This document shows, one piece after another, positions 1-11,616 of a stretch of DNA of 64,000 nt. The translations under genes and the position numbers were made by a program. Each line of letters begins with the position of its first letter. The stretch's first letter is position 1. The stretch lies in assembly GCA_963931865.1 (NCBI GenBank), contig OZ007510.1, forward strand, positions 7,045,399-7,109,398, in the 5' to 3' direction. The DNA is from Axinella damicornis (lineage: Eukaryota > Porifera > Demospongiae > Axinellida > Axinellidae). The notes under the pieces were generated by a model that saw nothing but the letters and a program-made list of their open reading frames with translations, did no database searches and was not told the origin of the DNA.

Positions 1-960
1 TGATCTGCTTGAATGCACATGCATTGTTTGGAAGTGCAGCTGTTCTATTAGGTTTTCATATTTGGATAGCTACTAATAGGATGCACTTGACAATGTGTGC
101 TCATTCCTTGGTCACCATGCAAGGGGGCCCTGAGATGCAACTGAGGTGACCACAGCCTGGTTAAAACAACCCTTCTCGTTTACAGTGATATAATCAGTTG
201 CCTGTCATTCCCAATTAACTCTGTTCTTTTGGCCATTGGTACCAGCTAGCTATATACCACTGTTCATTGGAGGTGAGTCAGGTCAATGATGCAGTGCAGC
301 AGTGGCAGTGAGAGCTTTCCGATAACTCACTTGCTGCTGATCACATGACAGCTTCACTCCCCAACTATGGATAACAGGTGCATATCTGCATATCCATACC
401 TAGTCCTTCGGTGTTTGGGTGGAATGGTGGCCCTTCCACCATTGTCCACTGGAAGATGTATATAATTCCCAATAGGACACTCTATCCTGGGTGTGGCTCC
501 CCTCTCCTTTCCTATGAGTACGTATGATGCACAACGTTTTGTGATACTAGTATACATATACTACAACACGTGCACGAAAGTCAGTGACGGGAAAGATAAG
601 TCCATGCAGTGGTTAGCCAGCATGTACCTGTAGACAACGTTACCGTCACGATGTGAAACTAACCATTGCATGTCTAGGCATTCAAGTATGGATTTTATAC
701 GCTTCTACCCAACAAATTAATGTGGAATGTGCATGGGATGCCTTTGCCACAGTGGTTACTGCGGGCCTGATTCTAAAACTGTGATCTCAATAATTATAGG
801 CTGATTCCCAGTCCCAATGGCCTGGAGGGAGGGGTTGTCAATAATGCTCTCCCTTGTCTATAATTATATCCTATGTTGGAAATACGTAATGGCCCTTGCT
901 TTGTATATATCCCTTACTGCTCAGTAGGCTACCACTGCACATATCTCATTGATCCCCTAT
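1..960. other. No supportable gene
   Basis: All reading frames are short and carry no recognisable motif. The stretch is AT-rich non-coding sequence. I see no repeat shared with other parts of the window. Confidence 0.5.
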
Positions 961-1586
961 AATTACAGATTCCTCAAGGATTGTAGCAATCTGATGAGGA
1001 GGATGAATTGTATGAGGAGGTGGAGGATACACGGAGACAACATAGTCAGTTTACTACATGGTATTACCTCTTTTGTCCCAACTAATCAGCAGAGTTCAAA
1101 GTTTACATAATTTAATATTCATAAAAGGAATCACCTCATGTATGATCCCGCCTTTTTTGGAATGCGAAGGAACACAGTAAAAGGAGTAATCAACATTCAT
1201 GTTATCAACAGCTGAGACAAATGGCAGCCTTCTCATCACTGGACAATACTATTGTCAGACAATGCAAGGATTACTTTAAAGATATTCATGGTCAGTTTGA
1301 TGGCCTTAGGATGATCCTTTGGCGAGCCTTGATCTAAAAGCATAGGAAGTCAACTGAAGTACAATTAGCTGTGGTGTCCCATAGGGACCTTCCCCACAAT
1401 TCATGTTAGAAGTTTATACTTGCCAATCGATGTGTACATAGTGATGGTGTGGTAAAAGTAGCTACCACTGAGATGGGAAAAGGGTCAGGGTGGGAAACTG
1501 ACTATGTTGTCTCCGTGTATCCTCCACCTCCTCATACAATTCATCCTCCTCATCAGATTGCTACAATCCTTGAGGAATCTGTAATT
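961..1586. repeat. Element with 90-bp inverted repeats
   Basis: The arm at about 961-1052 reappears as its reverse complement at about 1496-1586, separated by some 440 bp. The part at 1047-1156 is repeated in inverse orientation at 5826-5935, and the sequence just right of the second arm (1590-1642) also matches, inverted, the 5930-5975 region. This is the look of a non-autonomous DNA transposon or its fragments. I see no transposase and no clear target-site duplication. Confidence 0.55.
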
Positions 1587-2084
1587 GTATTTCGGAGGCT
1601 CCGGATACACTACAACAACATAGTCAGTTTACTACATGGTATCGTTCAAAGCCCACCACTGTTGTCTGGAGGATTGCTGCTTCATCAGCACTCCACGACC
1701 AAACTGCCTGAGTCTGTTGTCTATGAAGAATCTGGAGGTATATAGAGCTCCAACAGAGATATCTGCAGCTGAACGTCCAGCGAATCTTGCACGAGTAGAA
1801 TGTGCCAAGGTCTTGGTGTCATGGTCAATGCCTGCTGAACCCTCCTCAGCCAGCGGCCTATTGTAGCTGTTTCAGCTGACTTGCGGACTGATAAAGAGTG
1901 TTCCCAAGTTTTGACCACAGTCCCTCCAATCGGTTCTCATAGAATCGCAGGGCTTGTGCAATGGAGAGAGCTTTGGGTCCTCTGGGGAAAAAACAGGCCT
2001 CCACTGCAGGTCCCTTCCTTTTTTCTTTTTCTTTTCTTTTTTTTTTTTTTTTTTTTTTTTTTAAGTTATATTAGTCCAGCAACA

Positions 2085-2340
2085 CCAAGTCTGGACATAC
2101 TTTTGGGCATATGAGCCAAGAGTTTATTCAAGTCAGATTAATGACATCAAGTCTGGACATCTGAGTCAAATCTGGGCATCTGAGCCAAGAGTTTATTCAA
2201 GTCCGATTAATGACATCATGCAAGCCCGGACATCTGGGTCAAGTCTGGACATCTGAGTCAGGTCTGGGCATCTGAGCCATGCAAGTGTTTATTCAAGTCC
2301 CAATGACATCAAGTCTGGACATCTGAGCCAAGTCTGAGTA
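2085..2340. repeat. Minisatellite (TCTGGACATCTGAGTCAAG-type)
   Basis: Variants of the motif 'aagtctggacatctgagtca' and of 'gagccaagagtttattcaag' recur several times with small changes, as an irregular tandem array. It follows a poly-T tract at about 2031-2062. No coding sequence is apparent. Confidence 0.65.
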
Positions 2341-3169
2341 TAGGACAAGGCCATAAATAATAGTTACCTCGCAGGACAGCAATTTGAATGATGTGTGAGG
2401 TTCTGGATGCAGGATAAAAATCTACAACCCATGCTGCGGGAGCTGGTGGTAAACACTTAAACACTCCCTTAAGGCAATTGAGAAACCAATGGTTACTGTC
2501 CACTTCACTGTGTGTCCCCTCATGGAGTGTATTGTCCGGTACTGTTTGCCTTGCAGTCTTAAACTGCTTGTGCAGAAACTCCAGGATCAATGCCCTGTTC
2601 AAAATACCAGAATCACTAGGATGATCATATATGCTGACTCTGTCAACCGTCACTATGACTTATAGTGGTAACCTGGTCTGGAAGACCTACACATACTACA
2701 TGATACGATCTCCAGAGACAGGCCAGGTGGTCAGTGGAAGGTGATGACCCTCCCTTGTCATTGGGTGATTTAGGTCCTCACAAGGTTTGTCACAATATCG
2801 GGATTGGAAAGTCCATCAAACCAAACCCTTGAGAAGCTTAGGAAACCAAATCTGGCCACACTGCATGGGGCTCGGGCTATCAGGACTGCTGTCCTCTCCG
2901 AGTTTGTGCAGGCAGCATGGGATGAGGATAAATGGAGGGAACATGTATGGGTAATGGTCCTTCCATTAGATCGAGAAGGCATCTACTGTCAAGGCTGCTG
3001 GGTCTGGTCTCCAGCTGCAATACCGCGTGGAAGTTGGTCCTCATCCGGAAACGCAAACATTAATTGAGAAGGGGCCCAACCTGTCCCCAAGCTTAATAAC
3101 TATCACCATCAATCACTGCATGGAATCTGTGCTGTGTCCAGATTCCCAGTCTGTTCGTACAATCCCTAG

Positions 3170-4250
3170 CTACGGAAGAAGGAAGATGTTCTGCATGAAC
3201 ATACATGTCTCTTTCAAGGCACCCTTATTTTGGATAGAAGAATGGGTACCTCCCATCTTGTCCAGGAATGCACCTGCTGAGACATTGTCCAGGTGAAAGA
3301 GGATGGAGCTCGCTTGGAGGCAAATGACTACACAGCCAGAAAGGCAGTCAGTAACCCAAGACCAGGGTCTCTCCCTGAGCTGTCCATGCAGGGGCCTCCT
3401 GTATTCACCCCCTGGTCTGCAACATATATCCTGGGAGCATATGATGTGATTGTTAGATCCCATCAGTGATCTGAAGGGTCTCCCCACGACTGGAGCTGTC
3501 CAGCCCCCATTCCATATCTGACAGTAGCTATATCTCCATTTCCGTCTCATATGAGACTTCTCTCGAGTGCATACTCTTACATGACTCGTCTCCAGACGGA
3601 GTGGGAAGCCAGTTCCCGTATTGCCGTCTTTCCCTAAATACTCTGTCCTCCTTTTCACCTAGTGGTTCAAGGCATGCAGCCTTATGCATCAGCAAGACAA
3701 TTATCATGCTGCGGGAATTCAACAGGAAACCGAAAAATTCCAACTCTCATGTTGGAGAGGGTGCTCTTCTTCATGTTGATTACAAATCCAAGGGCTACCA
3801 GTAGTTTCCATCTGATATCACTGTGGCTAAGTGTTTCCTTGCTTTCTGCAATCTCAGCAATCATCAAGGTAGAGGATCGACTTGATTCCCAGCTTGTTGA
3901 CAACACAGCTGGCTCATGCAGTGGAGAGAGTATATGGTACACTGCTTCGAACAAATGTGAGGAACTTGCCATGTTTGACCCTGTAATGGAATCTGTTGTG
4001 ATTTTATCACTGGGTAACCTGAGCCGCCGTCTGACTCTGGGACAAGGGATGTATCCCTCCCTGTTGTCGGACCTCTTTGCAGCCAGGTCTTTTACCTCCT
4101 TTGACAAGCCTGAGCAAAGCTCTCAGTGTCCAAGTGAATCCTTCCTGGGCTGCTGCTTTGTTGTGGGGTATGCTTCCAGATATTGTCTCCAGCAAGGGGT
4201 CAGTGGAGACTTTCTCCCCATTTCTGAAAAGGCGAGTCAATTAGCCAGCG
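3170..4250 (-). pseudogene. Decayed retroelement reverse transcriptase/RNase H, DIRS-like
   Basis: Read on the minus strand, pieces in different frames follow the order of a reverse transcriptase tail and RNase H. There is a 'LVALGFVINMKKSTL' segment near 3780-3830, then 'FGFLLNSRSMIIV' and 'LEPLGEKEDRVFRE' around 3640-3740, then 'LDNVSAGAFLDKMGGTHSSI' near 3230-3300. The last block looks like the RNase H core of DIRS-type tyrosine-recombinase retroelements. The frame changes between blocks, so this is a dead copy. Assignment to DIRS rather than another retroelement is from memory of the motif and is moderate. The large plus-strand frames here are its antisense. Confidence 0.5.
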
Positions 4251-5130
4251 ACCCCCCTTCCTGTCTTATGGCTAATATCATTGTCCATCCACATTCCCAA
4301 GCTGCTTTGGCAGGAATTTTAGAGCTGATTTTGGTGATAGCCTTGGATCATGGTAAGGAGCGCTTCTAGCATATGACATCTCCCCCCCAGCTGAATTCTC
4401 CTCAGATTTGAGTATCATGGCAAGCTCTGCCCTACCTGAAGGTTGCTTGCATCTCTTGTGATTGCAACTGCCTTATAGAGAGGGCAGTGTCCTTCTCTGC
4501 CTTGGTTGCAAGGGCAGATTGAAAAATCCTCACCAAAAATAATGGTGTCCTTAGCTAGAGTATCATCAGGTCCCACGATGGATCCACTATCTGATAATTA
4601 TATTATGGTCTGAGAATCAAGCTCTGATGTATGCCCAATCATGCACAGCATGCTATACTAGCCCATACCTCTGATGACGGTGACAGGCTCTAGGCTGCAA
4701 TCCCGAGTCCATCTGCCAGAGGTGCATGGAAGCTAGAACTGCCAATAGGATCTTGGCTAGCTCAGCATCAGGATGCTTCAAGGTTGGGTGTTCCCCCAGG
4801 AACTCTGACAATTACTTGTCCCCTGCATGCATGGGTGTGGCACAGGAGTCCAAATCTGGTATAGAGCACTCTTTAAATAGAGCAACACTCCTCTTGGAGA
4901 GGAAGCATCTCATGTGTGTGATCAAGTGCTTCATTGAGAAGGCACTTTGACAATACCAGGTAGCTAGCTAGCTAGCTACTGTACCTTCCTTTGATTCACC
5001 AGCAGTGCTGGGTCAAGACAAAGACTACTGACCCTGATCTTGGTCTAGTAGTTCCGGTTCCTCAGATGACGAATAGCCGTCTCAAGGCCTTGACGGCGGT
5101 CGTGATACCGTCATGATCATCATTGCAGCA
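4251..5130. other. No supportable gene
   Basis: Non-coding sequence with short frames only and a (TAGC)n run near 4962-4978. Nothing else is recognised. Confidence 0.4.
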
Positions 5131-5134
5131 ACCA

Positions 5135-5515
5135 CCGCCTCTGGGTGTGGGTCCGCCTTTGGAGGCTGTCGACCCTAGGCTGGTGGCGGGTCCGCCTTAA
5201 GAGGCTGTCAACCCTTGCTGAGCCCAGTCACAGTGGGTCCGCCTTGCGAGGCTGTCGACCCTTGCAGGGTGCGGGTCCGCCTTGGGAGGCTGTCAACCCT
5301 TCCTGGGTGTGGGTCCGCCTTAAGAGGCTGTCAACCCTTGTTGAGCCCAGTCACGGTGGGTCCGCCTTGCGAGGCTGTCGACCCTTGCAGGGTGCGGGTC
5401 CGCCTTGGGAGGCTGTCAACCCTTCCTGGGTGTGGGTCCGCCTTGGGAGGCTGTCGACCCTTCATATTGCGGCTGGCGGGCCCGCCTTGAGAGGCTGTCG
5501 ACCCTTCCGCTAGTC
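5135..5515. repeat. GC-rich minisatellite
   Basis: About nine copies of a 35-45 bp unit carry the core 'gggtccgcctt' followed by 'gaggctgtcgaccctt'. There is a higher-order period: the trio of unit variants with the spacer 'tgagcccagtcac' occurs twice (about 5218-5340 and 5341-5460). The array is open in several frames because the units lack stops. The implied proteins are therefore repeat artefacts. It is far richer in GC and CpG than its surroundings. Confidence 0.75.
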
Positions 5516-5825
5516 CACGGTACCAGCGCCAACGTTGGCGCCGATGCTAGAGCTCTTGTGTTGGTCTCCGACCTGGTCCGGCATGTAGTCACCATCGTGA
5601 TCGCCCTCCTCACTCAAGCCGGAGGTGCCGCGCCCGGCATCCCCTTCTCAGTCTGACGAGGTACGAGTCTCCATTCCAGCACACGCCTCGTCGCCTCACC
5701 CGTTCGCCGTGGGAGGTAAACCGTGTTGAGGGCGTCTTCCACCAGTTGTTGGTTCATCTTTTTGGCCTAAGTGGCCAGCTCAAAAAGTATCTCACTGTCT
5801 CGTTCTCGAGCAGGACAAAAAAGGC

Positions 5826-5975
5826 GGGATCATACATGAGGTGATTCCTTTTATGAATATTAAATTATGTAAACTTTGAACTCTGCTGATTAGTTGGGAC
5901 AAAAGAGGTAATACCATGTAGTAAACTGACTATGTTGTTGTAGTGTATCCGGAGCCTCCGAAATACAATTATTCC
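5826..5975. repeat. Inverted partner of the 1047-1156 repeat
   Basis: This is the reverse complement of 1047-1156, extended by a segment shared with 1573-1642 ('ttcggaggctccggatacac' family). It is a dispersed transposon fragment. Confidence 0.6.
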
Positions 5976-6379
5976 CAATGCACTTATTGCCAGCATGAAA
6001 CTGTTCTGTCGACACAAATAAACAATGCAATCATGTAGCCAAATATCATGTTGCTGACCTGTTGGCACAAATATCTCCAAGTCGGAAAAAGCCCACCGTA
6101 CAGTTGCAAGCCACTGTATGTATATGAAACCCCTGACTTTGGAGACCACAAACCTCAGATCTAGGGTAGTATAATATTATATAGCTGGCTTTCGGAAGAG
6201 GGGGGTCAGCATACGTAGTTTGTCCAAAGCTCATTTCCTACACACTCCATTTTCCACCACTTTGAGCTTAGGCATTCATGTGTACTGCATCGGCTTTGGT
6301 AGGCCCTTAGCATTTTGGGCATGATGATTAGCTGCCAAGTGTGTCTTGATTATTTATCTGTAAGCTAAGCCATGGTTAG

Positions 6380-6905
6380 CTACAAATCATTTTCCATATA
6401 ATGAAGAAAGATATGTAGGGGGGATTGTATACTTCACTGTTTTGTGTGATCATCCCTACCTTGTTTCCTTACTTTTTGCCGTTTTGGTATCCCTACATCC
6501 TTTATGTCATTTTTTTAGCAGCAGGCGCATGTTTGAGCTGAAATTTGCCATCACAGAGGTTGTGAAAAAGCAATGGGACGTTGCACTGCTCGATTGAAAA
6601 TGCTGCTGTTTTGTGCGAAAACCATCATGAGAGATTGAGGCAACGTTGAGCTAAGTTGTCTGAAGAAGAAGAAGAAGAAAGAAAGAAGGACAATTTGCCC
6701 GTTTTGCGAGTGCCTGCTTTGGTACTTTCGCGATGGTTTTTCGCGGCACTGGGAGTCTTGTTGGACATGAAAACACTCAAAGATGACTGGTATGTTGTTA
6801 TAAAGGCTTAGAAGTGTACATGTACCGTTTCTGAGATTAGGAGAGATTTTTTTGTATTAGCGTGTCTGTCGTATCCCTACATATAGAGTCTATACTGACT
6901 CTATG
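6380..6905. repeat. Dispersed repeat, inverted copy at 38.3-38.7 kb
   Basis: The left part (6400-6490) matches the arms of the palindrome at 39190-39464, including 'ttgtatacttcactgttttg'. The right part (about 6540-6905), with the (GAA)n run and the block before 'tatccctacatatagagtct', matches 38300-38665 in reverse complement. A diverged mobile element of unknown class is the simplest reading. Confidence 0.6.
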
Positions 6906-6910
6906 ATAAT

Positions 6911-8290
6911 CCCTGCATGGAATGTATTCTAACTATTTCTCCTGTTCCACCACCTTGCCTTTCCATGCTAACTGTATGGAACCACTCTGAAATTTCCCTT
7001 AGTAGGCAAAATCCCATTGTTAGGCCAAATTCCCAATGCTATGGTGTCAAAGAGAATACCCCAAAAGACCAAGCATCATGTTGATCCTTCACATTCATCT
7101 GCAAGAGGAACTCCACATGCCTGGCTCATCATATCACAGTTAAATTGCAGTCTGCTTGACATATATACAACACCAGGATTATGGTCTTATGATAATCCAT
7201 TGCACTGTAATTGCACCGGCAAGTGCCTTAATGGCATTAGCACAATCATATTTTGCCCTGCTGTTTCATGCCCAACAGAGCTATAGGTCCTCTGGGTGGA
7301 CTGGTACAAATCTGTAACCACTTTTAGCAATGCAGAGAACACATCTCCTTTTGAATGCTATCACTGGCTCCTTTTGGACTTTAAAAATCCAAAAATGTCA
7401 CCCCAAACATACTAATTTGTACCCCAGATGTTTTCCCTAATATGAATCCCGGCAATCAGCCCATTTTTCTTGCAGGAATGCAGGCAGCATATTAATTCTT
7501 CTTAGATGCCTATATCTTGCAGCCCCCCTCTCAAAGCCTATATAGAATCCCTGCTACTAGACCTGCAAGATGCCGGTTTCTGTTCCCAGAAAGGTTCATT
7601 ATAATTAATAACCGGACCTCTATATGCATGTCCATTTCCGGAAATCACTGCTGTATTTAAGGTCGCGGGCTAGTCTTCGGCGCATTGCGCAGATAGGCGC
7701 GCACTAAATAGAATACCAGCCTGAAGCACTATACTAACACATGGAGGCAGCCTCACACAAGCTACTAGCAATTTCATACCACAGAATAAAATCAGAAACA
7801 TACCTGACAACCCCTGCGGATACGTATAGTTTAGACGGACAGCTGCTTTGTATCCAGAGCAGGACGCTCGAGTACAAGCAAGAATCACCTTCAAGGACAC
7901 ATTTTAGGCTACACTTGGCTCTGTACTGCCGCTATGTTCAGCGGTTAGACAAAAACTATACGTATCCGCAAAGTACAGTTGCTGGACATTCTGGATCTCT
8001 CTTTTGGATTGGTGTCCTTCCGTCAGTCAAACTCGGCTGTGGTTCAAATAATATGTAACTTTCGCCCGAACAACAACAGCTTTAGCCTGAGACTTCGCCC
8101 ACAAAACGTACAACGACGCCATGACAGGCACTGGCTGCCTCTACACTTTCCACGGTATCTAATTGACTTCCGCAAAAGGTCAATAGGTTCACGAAAATTG
8201 ACAGTACAGCTGGAAAACCAGAGGGTGCTAGAAAACAATACTCGCGCGTAGCACGCTAATTGAACAGAACGGAAAAAAACGGGGTAGGCC
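6911..8290. other. No supportable gene
   Basis: Short frames only. An 18-bp inverted pair containing 'actatacgtatcc' (about 7815-7830 and 7955-7970) is visible. No conserved motif is recognised. Confidence 0.35.
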
Positions 8291-8511
8291 TGGGAACGAG
8301 GCTAAGCCCCTCCCATCACAAGCAAATTTCTTCCAACTCCGAATGTCGGCCGTTTAGCGCATGCGCAGCGCAACACTTGATTTGACTTGACTTGACTTGA
8401 CCAAATTTCTCTTGTCTAGCAATTAAGAAGGGTTGCTTGGAGGCACAGGCCTATATGACAAGCTCCCCATAGTTAATAACAGTTAATAATGAAGAACGAA
8501 AGATGGCTGCT

Positions 8512-8513
<2 letters not shown>

Positions 8514-8544
<31 letters not shown>
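8514..8544. repeat. Poly-C tract, 31 nt
   Basis: An uninterrupted run of 31 cytosines. Long G or C runs recur in this window near 10857, 22643, 47031, 62241 and 62639. Such runs are error-prone in sequencing, so the exact length is uncertain. Confidence 0.9.
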
Positions 8545-8547
<3 letters not shown>

Positions 8548-8775
8548 CAACCAGTCATTACCACTGTGCCACTTTCATATGTGTCTTCGTGGTAGTCATT
8601 ATTTTATCATATAACACCCAGCTCAACATATTCATATTCATTTTATACTCACCACTTTTGTACATGTATGTGTGATGGCCCCCATGGGCTCAGCATTCTC
8701 ATAATTACCTGGCCATTGGCGGGAAATGGTCGGTCTTCAAAGCTATAGCTGGCGAGCCTGTGTGTAGAGACCCAA

Positions 8776-8874
8776 ATGAGCGTGGAAGTAGTCTTGGATG
8801 GTGACACAGTAGTGCTAGACAGCGATGCTGAAGAACCAGCAACAGACTACAAGGAGGAGCTGCTGTGGCTATGA
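8776..8874 (+). CDS. Candidate first exon of a divergent gene (acidic N-terminus)
   Basis: An ATG at 8776 opens a 32-codon frame beginning MSVEVVLDGDTVVLDSDAEE. The same start and first 21 residues recur at 15969 in the duplicated block, so the start has been copied as part of the segmental duplication. The sequence upstream (8300-8375) matches the dioxygenase A promoter (15825-15900), which places this exon head-to-head with a dioxygenase promoter. It may be exon 1 of the RS-rich gene whose exons start at 9881, but I could not find a convincing splice donor before the stop at 8872. The family is not recognised. Confidence 0.4.
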   Translation: MSVEVVLDGDTVVLDSDAEEPATDYKEELLWL

Positions 8875-9440
8875 AGTGGCTCATTGGTGTCTGACTATGT
8901 AATTCTAAGGTTAAGAAGTTAGTTATACACCAATTTGATGCTGACAAGCACTCTGGATAACCTACAGAAATTTGGCAACAAGGTGGAGGTTTTGTCTGGT
9001 GCACTGCACCGGACTGCACCAGATCTATATGGAAAAAGATCTGTGTAGGGCGATCGAGTTGTATACTTTTGCCGTTCTGGTATCCCTATACATCCTGTTA
9101 CATATTCATATTTCTTGTTTACATGAAACAGGAGGCGGCTCGATGTGCTACTGCATGAAAACATGACCCGTGTAAACTTCATACCCTGTAGCTCTCCATA
9201 CATTATCAATGGAGCAAGTCTACAGAGTTTATAATAATTATTTATCCATGGCTTCGATTGATCAGTGATAATGGTTTGTTTCCTGGGCCAGACAATCCTA
9301 GGAACAAGACTATAATTATACACCTGGGGCCACTAAACGATAGGGCAGTATAGGAAGTGTATGGACAATGACGCTGATAAAGTTTTGTGAAATCCCACAG
9401 AAAAAAAAAAAGAAAGATAACATTCCACAATAGTCTGCCA

Positions 9441-9610
9441 TCAGTAAGTGTAGGTTCTGTTGAGTCTTCTGACGGTATCCTCTTGAGCTGTGATGGGAGG
9501 GTACTTGCCAGACCCATCAATGCACTCCACAAGCACCTCATTATCAGGGTGGGCAAAGAAGGCCAGAGACTGCCTCAGTGCTCTCTTCTTTGTTTCTTGC
9601 TCTGGAATCA
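9441..9610 (-). pseudogene. Detached last exon of the 2OG-Fe(II) dioxygenase
   Basis: The frame reads the end of the dioxygenase, from 'PEQETKKRALRQSLAFF' with the 2-oxoglutarate-binding RxS triplet to the C-terminal 'RLNRTYTY' and stop. It is almost identical to exon 7 of copies A and B. The homology stops at about 9610, just before the position of the third iron-ligand histidine and the splice acceptor. No other dioxygenase exon lies nearby upstream. It is a fragment left by the segmental duplication. Confidence 0.8.
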
Positions 9611-9880
9611 GTCTAAAAGGTTCCATTGAATTCCCACTGTTCCAAATAGTCATTCCCCAAGTGAATTTGACAACATGTTCTAGATGCTGCTTCCCTGCTG
9701 CTCCTACATGTACATGTAGGTTGATACTCCCCCTCTTCCAGATGATGTGCATACCGAAACTAACTAATTTGGAAGTGGAGCTACACACTTGTTTGCTTTT
9801 TGTGCCCAGCTCCAACATGTGTATACATACATGTACATGTACCTAAACAATATTCCTTTGTGTCTGCTGTTGCATAACAG

Positions 9881-11148
9881 GATATTGTCAAACAGAAGGA
9901 GGAGCAACGTCGCTTGGAGAGAGAAGAGTTTCAAAAGGAGAGGGAGAAGAGGAGGAGAAGCAGGTATGTCTGTGCTGTGGAGTTAGTCAGATCCTCGCCT
10001 CATTCCCAGGCTCAAGACGGTGAGGAGAAAAGGGCCTGGTTTCCACTGTTTGCGCATGCGCTAAATCACAATGGAATTCCACCGGCACCGTGGATGTTCG
10101 ATTATGTTTGTACACTCATGACATCGAAGTGGATAACGTGATCCGTACAGTTAACTAGCTAACTATATAGTAAGCGAGTGGCGTGCGTTACAACAACTCT
10201 CGATCGTGCTCTCCTATGCTCTCAGGTGGCAAGGTGCTCCTGAATTGAGCTAGAACAGTGACCTAGCTGCGATTGAAAGATGGGATGTTTTCGTCTGGCT
10301 ACCATTGCACCAACCGGGTGGAGTCAATATGCTATCAGACTCTTTCGTTTGTTTTGAATAACAAATGTCGGGTAAGTCTGTTGCTGGTGGCAGTGCAATT
10401 GTGGTTGTGTCGCCTCTCATCTCGCGGATGGAGAACCAGTGGATAACGTTACATGCTCGACCATGTGACTACGAAGACATCATTTGCACCCTCCCCTTAT
10501 GAATACGTGTCACGGTTACAGGTAATTAGGCGCATGCGCAAACAGTGGAAACCAGGCCCTTTTCTCCTCCCTCTCTCGGGCCTGGGAATGAGGCTAGTCA
10601 GCTCCGCAATTGGTCTGTCATTGCCCAAGTGAAGTTAAACTGTGCAGTCTAAGGAGTAGTTGTTTGCCCTCTCCACCATCCTAGGAGCAGAAGCCGAGAG
10701 CGCCGGAGGAGTCGCAGTCGAGATAGAGAACGTCGTCGTACCAGGAGCGGAAGCCGAGATCGTGACAGGAGGAGGGATAGAGACAGGGACAGGGATCGGG
10801 AGAGGAGGGATAGACATCGTGACAGGAGTAGAAGCAGAGAGAGGTGTGTGTGTGTTGGGGGGGGGGGGGGGGGGGGGGGGGGTCACTACAGCTCATCCTG
10901 TCGAGCAGGCACATAATATTATATGTTCAATCAACCTTTCTCTTGTGTACTTGGGATCGTGGTCGGCGCAGGGACAGATCTCGCTCAAGGTGCGACAGTG
11001 TGCTAACTTAGTTGGTGTACGTGTAGATGGTGTTTGGCTATGGGTTGTACATGTGACTATCTTGTCAAATCTGACTGGATAGTAAATTTTAAGATAGCAG
11101 TGTCTTCCCTACAGGGGGCTTTATGTCTGTTCTTACCTTTTCAGATGA
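9881..11148 (+). CDS. Candidate RS-domain (splicing-factor-like) protein, C-terminal exons
   Basis: Four exons with good splice signals join in phase: 9881-9963, 10685-10843, 10972-10989 and 11115-11148 (stop at 11146). The first encodes a charged helix (KQKEEQRRLEREEFQKEREK). The second encodes a classic RS/RD domain (SRSRERRRSRSRDRERRR followed by many RD and SR pairs). The last adds a short tail after RDRSRSR. RS domains are known from nuclear pre-mRNA splicing proteins and are phosphorylated on Ser. No RNA-binding domain is visible upstream, so the gene cannot be named. The 5' part is uncertain; the exon at 8776 is a candidate. The first intron contains a MITE and the second a 26-G run. 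Confidence 0.5.
9986..10605. repeat. MITE with ~75-bp terminal inverted repeats
   Basis: The left end (about 9997-10066, containing 'gcctcattcccagg', 'gaaaagggcctggtttccac' and 'tgtttgcgcatgcgc') returns as reverse complement at about 10525-10595. Both sides carry the flanking word TAGTCAG. It sits in an intron of the RS-rich gene. Its ends contain the GCCTCGTTCCCAGG-type motif found all over the window. Confidence 0.75.
10857..10882. repeat. Poly-G tract, 26 nt
   Basis: An uninterrupted guanine run directly after the splice donor of the RS-domain exon and a short GT run. It could form G-quadruplex structure in the pre-mRNA, which is inference. Confidence 0.85.
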
Positions 11149-11616
11149 AGAAAGTTCCTGTTTGCTGCTAGCAACTGAAGAACTTATATACAGCATTTAT
11201 GAACCTTTGCCGCAAGTTTTGCTGGATAATATTTGTACATGGAAGTTTTTTCTTTATTTGAAGGAATTTAATTATCTCCGTGCGGACTACTTGGCCACTC
11301 TCAGGGATTGTTCACAGGCTGACCTGGACTGGGCTGCTTAGTTCTCAGGCCAATACAAAAGGGAAATGAGCCTCGGTTTCAGCATGTATAGTATTATCGA
11401 TGACAGTTTGGCTTAGAAATTAAGATGTTTTCCTTACGTCCTGTAATTCCCAGACCCAAGAGAGTTGTCTCAGTCAATCCTATAGGAACAAGACTATAGC
11501 TGTGGAGGGGCCAGGGCTGTATGTACAGTATGGCTGCAGGACAACGACGCAGATAGAATGTGATAAATTCCACCAAAAAAAAAGAAGAAAGAAAAAAATT
11601 CCACAATAGCCCGCCA

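Noticed and set aside
3662..4369. 235-codon plus-strand frame
   Set aside because: It is antisense to the decayed retroelement, whose minus-strand frames carry recognisable RT and RNase H phrases.
5145..5656. Long plus-strand frames over the GC-rich minisatellite
   Set aside because: The frames stay open in more than one phase because the repeat unit has no stop. Composition follows the DNA repeat, so no protein is supported.
10635..10914. Poly-Pro minus-strand frames
   Set aside because: They are the antisense of the RS-domain exon and the poly-G run.
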